Assembly (NCBI GenBank): GCA_019163335.1
Contig: JAFLKM010000015.1
Coordinates: 1-38,162, forward strand
From: Desulfobulbaceae bacterium
GTDB taxonomy: Bacteria; Desulfobacterota; Desulfobulbia; Desulfobulbales; Desulfocapsaceae
DNA: 38,162 nucleotides
Reading direction: 5' to 3'
The position numbers and the translations under genes are program-made. Below, piece after piece: positions 31,748-38,081 of the stretch. A model generated the notes under the pieces. The model saw nothing but the letters and a program-made list of their open reading frames with translations, was not told the origin of the DNA and searched no databases. Numbering within the stretch: position 1 is the first letter of the stretch; every line of letters begins with the position of its first letter.

Positions 31748-32011
31748 CCATGCATTTTTTAAAACTGCATGGCACTGCATGGCAAGTTGCATGGTGGTAA
31801 CTTGCTTGTTTTATTATCTATTAGTACTCGTCCATGCAATCATGCAAAATATATAGATATACGCGTAGAAGAATTTTTTATTAAAAGGCTTTTTATCGTT
31901 CCGTGCGCACGCGGGTTTTTACTGCATAATTGCATGGCTAGGCATATTTCGTTTTTCATATCAACGATTTACCCCCATGCATTTTGCCATGCAGTGCCAT
32001 GCAATCATGCA
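31748..32011. repeat. Iteron-like repeats TGCATGG/CCATGCA: putative replication origin
   Basis: The heptamer occurs exactly at 31748, 31766, 31776, 31788, 31832, 31931, 31975, 31987 and 31997 (both orientations), with one-mismatch copies at 31840, 31923 and 32005. Several are 10-12 bp apart. The stretch 31800-31970 between the clusters is A/T-rich. It lies between primase and helicase genes, as origins often do. Initiator binding is inferred. Confidence 0.7.
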
Positions 32012-33630
32012 GTTTGCCGCCGCCCAGTGATATAATTCTCCACATCCTGGGTGATATTGAGGCTGACGGTATAATTATAAAGCCAGGATTTCCCGCCAAC
32101 CCTTTCAACTTTATTCCCCCTGTTGGATAATTCCCGGTTGAGCACATTTTTTGACGGAATTTTCCGCTCCACCTCGTCCATATTCTCATTCCACCACCAG
32201 CGAAAGGCGTCATACACCGCGCTGGATGTGATTCTGGTGTCCGGAATAGTGGTACGCTCCAGGCATGAGGTGACAAACTGGGTAAAATAATCCTCCTCAT
32301 CTGCCAGTTTTTTGACGGCATCGTGGATGGTGTCAGGAATCATCAGGCCGAATTGAGCCCACTCCCGAGCCCCTTCCACCAGCCAGCGAAGGATACCTAC
32401 CTTGATTTTACGAAGGCGTTCTTTCAGTTTTGGATCCTTCTTGCGAAATTTGGCGGCATTGATCGGGTTTGCCAGAGCCTCTTTTTCAGGATCGTCAACA
32501 AACATCAATGGAAGTTCTACCTTGATCAGCCGCTGCACCAGGGCAAAATCCTTGGTCATCCCGATGGGGATATGGTTGGTATGTAGGAACAGGGTGTGCG
32601 ATGGATGAAAGGTGATTTCGGACTTATAAAGGGGGCGACATTTGATATCATCGTCACCGGTTAGCTCTTTGATCGCACCGGCGTCGATGCGTTGTCCTTT
32701 GTTGGTCTCGGATCCGACAATGATCCTCTTGCCCATCAGGGAGTATTTGTGCTCGGTGGCGGCAGATGGCCCTGGCTCGCTGCGTTGCTCGATCAGCATT
32801 GCCCGGGAAATAACATGGTAATATTGCCGCATCACATCGCCGACCAGGTCAAAGATAACCCCTTTTCCATTACGCCCGGGGCCGGTAAAAACCCAGATGT
32901 ACTGCTCAAAACTATGGCCGGTGATTCCATACCCGAAGGAGCGTTTCAAAAATCCGATCACCTCCTCGGACAGTCCGGTTGATGTGAGGAAATCAGTCCA
33001 CTCAGTGTAGTCGGCGTGGGGGTCATACTCCAGATCCAGGCAGGTGCGCAGCATATCCTCCGGTCTCCCGGTGGTAAGCAGGCCGGTGCGGAGATCAATC
33101 ACCCCGTTTTTAACCGGCAGCAGGTCCGGGTTGCGGTCAAAATCAGACTCCCTACAGGCCATGGAATTATCAACCACCGGCGCCCAGCTGATGGTCTTCT
33201 CGGCCCCATTCATATTGCGCAACCGTTGAGCCCTGCCGGCGAACTTGTCCCGCTTGACAATCTTCCAACCTTCTTTCTCGGTTTTTTTCTCAATTCCCTG
33301 GGAAATAATGTCTTTACTTAAAATCTCACCCTGCTCCTGGTACTCGATGGCGCACGACTCAACCGCATTGATCGTCCTTTTAAACTCGTCAACCGTCCAG
33401 ACGTTCCCGTCCCAGAAATACCACTCGCCATCCTTTGGAGTCGTGTTGTACAGGAATTTTCCACGGTGCATCGTGGCAAACAATGTGCCATCACCGCGCT
33501 CGTTGGCATCAAGGCACTCCCCGATAAACTCAGGAGGAGGGCTATACACCACCTCATCCTCAGCAAGAAGCATCTTCGCCCGCTCACTAACCTCTTTTGC
33601 AACTTCGCTAACATCCTGCATATATTCCAC
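32005..33630 (-). CDS. Phage/plasmid primase-helicase, P4/D5 family (SF3 helicase)
   Basis: A 541-residue protein. Family features: a D5-N-like region (about 140-220, including L-P-V-K-N-G-V-I-D-L), then an SF3 AAA+ helicase with Walker A G-P-G-R-N-G-K-G (residues ~250-257), the sensor region V-G-S-E-T-N-K-G, and F-L-H-T-N-H-I-P. A C-terminal winged helix is expected at ~470-541. It should unwind the origin and load replication proteins. Translation starts at GTG 33630 or ATG 33621; there is no strong ribosome site. Its last codons read iteron DNA. Confidence 0.9.
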   Translation of the reverse strand: MEYMQDVSEVAKEVSERAKMLLAEDEVVYSPPPEFIGECLDANERGDGTLFATMHRGKFLYNTTPKDGEWYFWDGNVWTVDEFKRTINAVESCAIEYQEQGEILSKDIISQGIEKKTEKEGWKIVKRDKFAGRAQRLRNMNGAEKTISWAPVVDNSMACRESDFDRNPDLLPVKNGVIDLRTGLLTTGRPEDMLRTCLDLEYDPHADYTEWTDFLTSTGLSEEVIGFLKRSFGYGITGHSFEQYIWVFTGPGRNGKGVIFDLVGDVMRQYYHVISRAMLIEQRSEPGPSAATEHKYSLMGKRIIVGSETNKGQRIDAGAIKELTGDDDIKCRPLYKSEITFHPSHTLFLHTNHIPIGMTKDFALVQRLIKVELPLMFVDDPEKEALANPINAAKFRKKDPKLKERLRKIKVGILRWLVEGAREWAQFGLMIPDTIHDAVKKLADEEDYFTQFVTSCLERTTIPDTRITSSAVYDAFRWWWNENMDEVERKIPSKNVLNRELSNRGNKVERVGGKSWLYNYTVSLNITQDVENYITGRRQTA

Positions 33631-33758
33631 AATTCCACATATATTTAGAATTTACCCGGACACAACCATCGGGGTCTGAACAACCCTTAAGCTGGGAGAT
33701 TGCCGGAAGGACCCATTTTCTTGATGGCATCACAAGGGGGCAAGGGGCACACACACCC

Positions 33759-34559
33759 TCACCGCCGAACCGCTGAAAAGAATTTGTGAAAGAACTTGGT
33801 GAAGTTCTGGCTATAGGTTTTGTTTGCGATACCGTAGAAGTCGAGCAGGGGCCGCACTGGCTTGGGTGTGGCCTGGAACATAACAGGGGCTAAGCCTCTG
33901 GCTCTGACCACTGCTTTCCTTGTGCCGGTCTGCCAGGCGTTGGCACCACCGGCACGGCCTGTTTTGCGAGCGCTCAGGTCTGAGTATCGACCGCGTACTG
34001 ATCGCGTGGTGGCCACTCGCTGGTAGATACCAGGGGCGAGGTTGGTCTTTCGATTGCGGATGAGCACATAGTCGCGCTCCTTGCCGCCCTTGAGAGACTT
34101 GGTGGTTGCGTTGCCGCTGCTGCCTGCGCTCTTGGTTAGTGCGCCTAACCTTGACATGATCTGTTTTACCTGGCCTGACTTGACGTTTCCGTACTGATCC
34201 ATCTTGGCAAAGCCCAGCTCGTCTGCAGGGGTGAACTGCATACCAAGGGCAAGCTCAAGGCCCTTTGATCTACGCAACCCTCCATCTACTTGCGGCACCA
34301 GATAGTGCTGATGCATTCGAGCAGGGTCTTTAAACCAGACCTTTGCCATCATGTTATGGTTCTGTGTCAGCGTGAGCTGGAGACTGTTCAGAGTGAATGG
34401 CGTTGGCCTGTCAAAGACACTCTTCATGGTGGTAATAACTTCTTTCTTGATCTCTCTGACAGTGGCGTCAATGGCCCGCTCTGCTGCCCTGCTTGCCTTA
34501 TTCGGCAAATCTGCGATCATCTGCTTGACCGCCTTGTCATCCACCGTGATGGTGATCAT
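33759..34559 (-). CDS. Virion morphogenesis protein, gpZ/HK97gp10-like (displaced)
   Basis: A 266-residue protein with I-T-V-D-D-K-A-V-K-Q-M-I, A-S-R-A-A-E-R-A-I-D-A-T, R-P-T-P-F-T-L-N-S-L and K-G-L-E-L-A-L, plus a Phe-rich C-terminus. These suggest the gpZ or HK97gp10 type of minor tail or head-tail protein. That gene normally sits between the connectors and the tail terminator; here it lies in the early region beside small unknown genes. Either it moved, or this is a homologue with a new function. It overlaps the upstream gene by 4 bases. Confidence 0.55.
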   Translation of the reverse strand: MITITVDDKAVKQMIADLPNKASRAAERAIDATVREIKKEVITTMKSVFDRPTPFTLNSLQLTLTQNHNMMAKVWFKDPARMHQHYLVPQVDGGLRRSKGLELALGMQFTPADELGFAKMDQYGNVKSGQVKQIMSRLGALTKSAGSSGNATTKSLKGGKERDYVLIRNRKTNLAPGIYQRVATTRSVRGRYSDLSARKTGRAGGANAWQTGTRKAVVRARGLAPVMFQATPKPVRPLLDFYGIANKTYSQNFTKFFHKFFSAVRR

Positions 34560-34864
34560 CGCTCGATACTCCCCATCAGTTGGCCATGATCCACCCTGCT
34601 TGCTATTGTACAGGGATCATGGCCGGGGGTTTGGATGGAGGTAGAATCAGAGGAGATTGTGTAGGGCGAGGAGGAGAGCTTGGCAGCAGGGCCTGACGGA
34701 TGCTCTCCGATGGTGATGAGGGTCATGATGATCATGCCCCCCATTAAAAAAAACACAGTGGCACAGGGCAGGCCGTCGGCCTTGACCCATGCGGTAACTC
34801 TTCTGGTGGCCCGACGGATCTTGCCGGTCAGGCTGGGGTTCTCGTGGAAGAAAAGTATCCTCAT
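34556..34864 (-). CDS. Small single-TM protein (102 aa), unknown
   Basis: A 102-residue protein with a basic N-terminus (R-R-A-T-R-R-V-T-A-W-V-K), one hydrophobic helix near 38-54 (V-F-F-L-M-G-G-M-I-I-M-T-L-I) and a polar Ser/Thr-rich remainder. It has coupled starts and stops on both sides. It belongs to the leftward early operon below the ribbon-helix-helix gene. Envelope function is plausible, identity unknown. Confidence 0.6.
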   Translation of the reverse strand: MRILFFHENPSLTGKIRRATRRVTAWVKADGLPCATVFFLMGGMIIMTLITIGEHPSGPAAKLSSSPYTISSDSTSIQTPGHDPCTIASRVDHGQLMGSIER

Positions 34865-35052
34865 TATATCCTCTTTCCCGGCTTGCGGGCTTGGAATTTA
34901 CTCTTGAGATACGCCACCGGATCTTGCCCGGCCTCTGCCATCTGCCGCACCTCATCCACGATGGATGAAGGCTTTGCGTGGTTGGCAGCCGCCTGGATCT
35001 TGGCAAAGACCGCTGACGCGATGGCGTCGATATCTTCATGATCAAGGGTCAT
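34864..35052 (-). CDS. Small helical unknown protein (62 aa)
   Basis: A 62-residue, helical protein: H-E-D-I-D-A-I-A-S-A-V-F-A-K-I-Q-A-A-A and V-R-Q-M-A-E-A-G-Q-D-P-V-A-Y-L. A C-terminal basic tail (R-K-P-G-K-R-I) may bind nucleic acid. The ATG overlaps the upstream stop (ATGA). No family recognised. Confidence 0.65.
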   Translation of the reverse strand: MTLDHEDIDAIASAVFAKIQAAANHAKPSSIVDEVRQMAEAGQDPVAYLKSKFQARKPGKRI

Positions 35053-35261
35053 AAAGTATCCTCTTTGTATCCCTTTATATTCACGGTCTTCTGTGAGAGA
35101 CTATCTATAAGGTCGGGGTTCTGGATGATGAACGGAAGGCCAGATGTCAGAGCGGCGCGGATCGCCTTAGACCGGCTCACGTCGAGGGTCGATACGCATT
35201 TTGCGAGCATTAACGAAAACTCGGGAGACACCTTGAAAGAAATGGTTTCCAACTCTTGCAT
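35049..35261 (-). CDS. Ribbon-helix-helix-like small regulator (70 aa)
   Basis: A 70-residue protein from ATG 35261; a TTG at 35273 would add four residues. It has the pattern of an RHH/CopG DNA-binding domain: I-S-F-K-V-S as the strand, then F-S-L-M-L-A-K-C and S-R-S-K-A-I-R-A-A-L as helices. It is the first gene of a four-gene leftward operon and lies next to a divergent promoter region, so it may control both. Confidence 0.6.
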   Translation of the reverse strand: MQELETISFKVSPEFSLMLAKCVSTLDVSRSKAIRAALTSGLPFIIQNPDLIDSLSQKTVNIKGYKEDTL

Positions 35262-35283
35262 CGCACCATCCAACTTTTTTAAT

Positions 35284-35312
35284 TTGATAAAGCCCCGGAC
35301 ACCTGCTACGAT
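35284..35312 (+). promoter_or_regulatory. Candidate sigma70-type promoter (rightward)
   Basis: TTGATA (35284-35289), a 17-bp spacer, then TACGAT (35307-35312). The -35 box matches the consensus at 5 of 6 and the -10 box at 4 of 6. It would drive the DUF2513-like gene (ATG 35413) across a ~100-base leader. Confidence 0.45.
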
Positions 35313-35412
35313 GAGGACTGGCTACCAACCAATCGTTACCGTATTTTTACACTGGACTATCCAGCTGCAGGGCCGGAGGCGTTTTGTTTTACTCAGACAA
35401 CGGAATCATTCC

Positions 35413-35769
35413 ATGAAAAGAGACATGGAAACAATCAGATCAATCATGCTGGCCATTCAGGCCGCAGACATTCCGGTAGGCCAGATATCCGGTATTGACC
35501 CAGCCAGCTTTGCTTTTCATGCCCAGCTTCTTGAGGAGGCCGGACTTGTTACCGCTGCCATTCATGGAGGCGGTAAGAGTATTTCCACGTCTGCTGTTAT
35601 TTATAGGCTGACGTGGGATGGTCACGACTTTGCCGACTCGATTGCCGATAAGGCGATATGGGAAAAAGCAAAAAAGCATTTACTCAGCCCCTCGATTTCC
35701 TGGACTTTCGCGATCCTGCGAGAGGTTATCACCGCCGAGATCAGGAATCGGATTGGCGGTCTCGGATGA
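35413..35769 (+). CDS. DUF2513-like protein
   Basis: A 118-residue protein from ATG 35413 (M-K-R-D-M-E-T-I-R). The frame is open further upstream but there without coding character. Family-like features: the start K-R-D-M-x-x-I-R-x-I-M, then Q-L-L-E-E-A-G-L, R-L-T-W-D-G-H-D-F-A-D-S and W-E-K-A-K, a winged-helix-like arrangement common in phages and accessory islands. It is the only rightward gene in this part and its 3' end overlaps 90 bases of the opposite-strand gene. Confidence 0.8.
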   Translation: MKRDMETIRSIMLAIQAADIPVGQISGIDPASFAFHAQLLEEAGLVTAAIHGGGKSISTSAVIYRLTWDGHDFADSIADKAIWEKAKKHLLSPSISWTFAILREVITAEIRNRIGGLG

Positions 35770-35922
35770 GATCCTTTCAAGGTCCAATTTTATAAAGGTG
35801 AACTCATTGCCCATGCGTCTCAATAACGATGCGGGAGAGTCGCAGGCATCAGCGGCCATCATGCAGGATTCTTCCAGCATGCCGACTTTGCTTGTCAGGG
35901 ATTTAATAGAATCTCGGCTCAT
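35680..35922 (-). CDS. Small early unknown protein (80 aa), antisense to DUF2513-like gene end
   Basis: An 80-residue protein whose ATG overlaps the Cro-like stop (ATGA). The N-terminal ~55 residues are helical with two Cys (M-L-E-E-S-C-M-M-A-A-D-A-C), resembling small phage regulators. The last ~25 residues lie antisense to the DUF2513-like gene and are low complexity. Opposing transcription could let the two genes control one another. Confidence 0.55.
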   Translation of the reverse strand: MSRDSIKSLTSKVGMLEESCMMAADACDSPASLLRRMGNEFTFIKLDLERISSETANPIPDLGGDNLSQDRESPGNRGAE

Positions 35923-36125
35923 GCTGTTTCCTCTTTGGTTGAGATTTCCGGCCAGATATCGGAGACTGGCTTGTTGATGGCCAGAGAGATTGCCGTTCTT
36001 ATTCGCGGAGTTTTCCGCTTCCCCGTTATAACGTTATGAACGCTCGGGGCTTTGATTTTCAGCATCTTTGCAATGCTCAACTGGGTGACCCCAGCTTTTT
36101 CTAATTCCTGCTTAATGTCTTTCAT
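35919..36125 (-). CDS. cro: Cro-like helix-turn-helix regulator
   Basis: A 68-residue protein from ATG 36125 (M-K-D-I-K-Q-E-L-E-K-A-G). It carries a lambda-repressor-type HTH: V-T-Q-L-S-I-A-K-M-L-K-I (helices 1-2), A-P-S-V-H-N-V-I-T-G-K-R-K (recognition helix), then R-T-A-I-S-L-A-I and a C-terminal W-P. A longer frame to 36161 has no merit. It is divergent from the repressor with only ~12 bases between start codons, so operators must lie in the coding ends. This is the lytic-switch regulator. Confidence 0.75.
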   Translation of the reverse strand: MKDIKQELEKAGVTQLSIAKMLKIKAPSVHNVITGKRKTPRIRTAISLAINKPVSDIWPEISTKEETA

Positions 36126-36137
36126 ATTAGGCACATT

Positions 36138-36578
36138 ATGGCAAAAATGAATAATATGCAAGAGGAAAAATACATTGATGTTGGAAAAATTATAGATTCT
36201 TTAGTTGAATATAAAAAACTAAAGGAAATACAAGACCTTGCTGTTTTTTTAGAAATGCCAAGGCAATCACTTTATTCGTGGATAAAGCGGGGAAGGATAG
36301 CAAAACCGAGAAAAATATTAGTCAAAATACCAGAGCTGAATATTAGTTGGCTCCAAACCGGCGAAGGCCCGATGTTAAACAACGCCACCGATGAACCAGC
36401 GGCTCCCTTGGCCAGGAGCGCGCATACTGATAAAGAGTTTGACGACATGGTCTGGAAGATTGAGCTGCTGGAAAAAAGAGTAAAAGACAAAGAGGAAATT
36501 ATTGATGGACTTAGACGAGAAAACGAGACGCTCCGAGCTGGTCTTGCTGAACCTGTAAAAAAAAAACAGCAACTATAA
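36138..36578 (+). CDS. Short CI-like phage repressor without S24 peptidase domain
   Basis: A 146-residue protein. The N-terminal ~80 residues resemble phage CI-type HTH domains: L-A-V-F-L-E-M-P-R-Q-S-L-Y-S-W-I-K-R-G (turn and recognition helix) and I-S-W-L-Q-T-G-E-G-P-M. The remaining part is a linker plus a charged coiled coil (I-E-L-L-E-K-R-V-K-D-K-E-E-I). The LexA-like S24 autoprotease domain of classical repressors is missing, so RecA-stimulated cleavage is unlikely. The gene ends at a run of ten A, after which a -1 frame continues with a zinc-like domain. Starts at Met 4 or 7 are possible. Confidence 0.8.
   Translation: MAKMNNMQEEKYIDVGKIIDSLVEYKKLKEIQDLAVFLEMPRQSLYSWIKRGRIAKPRKILVKIPELNISWLQTGEGPMLNNATDEPAAPLARSAHTDKEFDDMVWKIELLEKRVKDKEEIIDGLRRENETLRAGLAEPVKKKQQL
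36557..36566 (+). other. A10 slippery run at end of repressor B
   Basis: Ten consecutive A in the zero frame GTA-AAA-AAA-AAA-CAG (heptamer A-AAA-AAA). It is in the same place as the A9 run of the first copy (171-179). The -1 frame is open for 91 codons beyond. Confidence 0.6.
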
Positions 36579-36841
36579 TTAAAATATATGCGAACCCGTC
36601 ACCACATCGGAAATGTGCGCACCCAGATCTAACTTGCGCTCGTGGCTGCCGGTCACCAGATGGCATTTGCATGGCGAACTCTGCCAAACATGTCACGAAA
36701 CTGGTTGAAAATATGAAACAGATGTATGTGGTGGAAGGAAAAAGCAACCACGAGAAAGGCCTCCTGCTCCGTGACCGGCTTTTTAAACTGCTTTGTGGGG
36801 GGGGGGCTTCCACCGGGATATCGAAGAGCGCAGCAAGTTGA
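36566..36841 (+). CDS. Start-less -1-frame zinc-motif extension of repressor B
   Basis: This frame is in -1 phase to the repressor. Its protein matches the first copy: K-K-K-T-x-x-I-I-K-I-Y-A-N-P-S-P-H-R-K-C, H-x2-C-x6-C-x10-C, then K-x-N-H-E-K-G-L-L-L-R-D-R-L-F. The first in-frame ATG (36671) comes only after all the Cys/His, so the conserved part can be made only by slippage or a non-standard start. It ends at TGA 839-841 after a G10 tract (36797-36806). In the -1 frame after that tract the sequence continues to 36879. A separate 56-residue protein from ATG 36671 is possible in addition. Confidence 0.6.
   Translation, partial: TATIIKIYANPSPHRKCAHPDLTCARGCRSPDGICMANSAKHVTKLVENMKQMYVVEGKSNHEKGLLLRDRLFKLLCGGGASTGISKSAAS
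36797..36806 (+). repeat. G10 homopolymer tract (second copy)
   Basis: Ten consecutive G encode glycines after the R-D-R-L-F-K-L-L-C block, at the same point as the G11 tract at 428-438. In -1 phase, the frame continues with F-H-R-D-I-E-E-R-S-K-L-N to TAA 36877-36879, resembling the first copy's -1-phase tail. Confidence 0.75.
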
Positions 36842-36899
36842 ACATGCTCTCGGCGCAGGGAAAACTGCGGACGGGATAAAAAGGATATAAGATAAAATT

Positions 36900-37961
36900 A
36901 TGAGCGTCGGGCCACACCCTCACAATCCAGGCCAATGGATAATTGATTGTCGCCCTGGAGGATATAAAGGCCCGCGTGAGCGGATTCCATTTGTCGGCAC
37001 CAGGCAGGAGGCGGTGGATCTGGAGCGGGTGATTATGCGGCGCCATATTGACGCCCCTGATCCGACACCACGGCAGCTGTCGGCGATCTTTCTGGAATGG
37101 CTGGTCTATTATCGGGCAAATCGGGCGGAAAAGACGGTGGGGGACGCAAAGCTCTGTTGGACCGTGCATCTGGCTGAAAAATTCGGCAAAATACTGCCGA
37201 AACACATCACCAGGGCGACCATCGAACAGTATAAAGCGGGGCGGATCGGCGAGGGGGTGAAGCACCGGACGGTGAACAAGGAGCTGTCCTATCTGAGCAG
37301 TATGCTCAAGTGGGCAGCGGCCAACGATTATTGTGAGCCCATGCCATTTCCGATATCCGGCTTTAACCGTAAGCTGACGGCACCACCCAGGCCAAGGCCG
37401 CTTACGGCCGAGCAGATCAGCCTGGTGTATTCGCTGATCGAACCGGAATACCGCCTCGTTTTCCTGCTGATGGCAGATGCCGGATTGCGACGCAGCGAGG
37501 CGATGCAGCTGCAACGATCCGCCGTCGAGTTTGATCACGGGATTTTGTTTGTCACCGGCAAGGGGAATAAGGAGCGGATCGTCCCCATTACCACCGACAG
37601 GCTGATGGAGGAGCTGAGAGACCGCGAAGGGATGACCGGATATCTGACTGTCAACCCAGGCACCAAGCGGCCATACCTGAGCATCCGGAAGGCACTGCTT
37701 CGGGCAGCGGAAAAAGCCGGCCTGGGGAAGCACCTGTACCACCATCTGCTTCGGCACTCGTTCGGCACCGTGGCCACCATTGCCGGGTATGATCTGTCCG
37801 CCCTGCAGTCTATTATGGGGCACAGCTCGCCATCTACCACCGGCATCTATCAGCACATGGCGGGCGACTATTTACGCAACCAAGGCCGGAAATTAAACGA
37901 TATGGTCAAAACCGAGCGTCCACATGGACAGTGTTCGGACACCCCGCAAAAGCACGACTGA
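36900..37961 (+). CDS. int: Tyrosine-type phage integrase B
   Basis: A 353-residue tyrosine recombinase. Catalytic residues: Arg in A-G-L-R-R-S-E-A, Lys in G-K-G-N-K-E-R, H-L-L-R-H-S-F-G, G-H-S-S, and Tyr in I-Y-Q-H-M. The first ~50 codons differ from integrase A by only about three bases, then similarity drops abruptly to ordinary homologue level. It lies 20 bp after the -1-frame tail of the zinc-motif extension and directly before the tRNA-Arg fragment, its presumed core. Confidence 0.95.
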   Translation: MSVGPHPHNPGQWIIDCRPGGYKGPRERIPFVGTRQEAVDLERVIMRRHIDAPDPTPRQLSAIFLEWLVYYRANRAEKTVGDAKLCWTVHLAEKFGKILPKHITRATIEQYKAGRIGEGVKHRTVNKELSYLSSMLKWAAANDYCEPMPFPISGFNRKLTAPPRPRPLTAEQISLVYSLIEPEYRLVFLLMADAGLRRSEAMQLQRSAVEFDHGILFVTGKGNKERIVPITTDRLMEELRDREGMTGYLTVNPGTKRPYLSIRKALLRAAEKAGLGKHLYHHLLRHSFGTVATIAGYDLSALQSIMGHSSPSTTGIYQHMAGDYLRNQGRKLNDMVKTERPHGQCSDTPQKHD

Positions 37962-37989
37962 TAAGGGATAGCGGCAAGTGTGACCCTAA

Positions 37990-38034
37990 TTCCTAATCCA
38001 GGTGTCGCGCGTTCGATTCGCGCCGTGGGCACCA
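37990..38034 (+). tRNA. tRNA-Arg(CCT), 3' fragment only (attachment core)
   Basis: From the anticodon loop TTCCTAA (anticodon CCT) onward the tRNA 3' half is intact: 3' anticodon stem TCCAG, variable loop GTGTC, T-arm GCGCG-TTCGATT-CGCGC, acceptor strand CGTGGGC, discriminator A, CCA. The 5' stem (expected CTGGA) is replaced by CCTAA. It is not a functional tRNA; it is the attachment core of integrase B. A different tRNA from that at the left junction. Confidence 0.85.
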
Positions 38035-38042
38035 ATAAAATC

Positions 38043-38076
38043 AAGGGTTGCAGAGGTTTCTCTGTAAGCCTTTTTT
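38043..38076 (+). terminator. Rho-independent terminator after tRNA-Arg fragment
   Basis: AAGGGTTGCAGAG (38043-38055) pairs, with one mismatch and one G-U, with CTCTGTAAGCCTT around a short loop, followed by six T. It occupies the same position as the terminator at 2261-2293 but with a different stem. Confidence 0.75.
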
Positions 38077-38081
38077 GTTAA

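Noticed and set aside
31748-32011. Possible CRISPR array or tRNA cluster in the heptamer-repeat region
   Set aside because: Repeat units are 7 bp, irregularly spaced and in both orientations; no tRNA fold.
33631-33758. Candidate cos site before the helicase gene
   Set aside because: G-rich stretches are present, but I see no symmetric cohesive-end motif, and cos is expected near the small terminase.
36783-37856. Long leftward ORF antisense to integrase B
   Set aside because: Antisense shadow; integrase catalytic motifs lie on the + strand. A similar shadow exists over integrase A.
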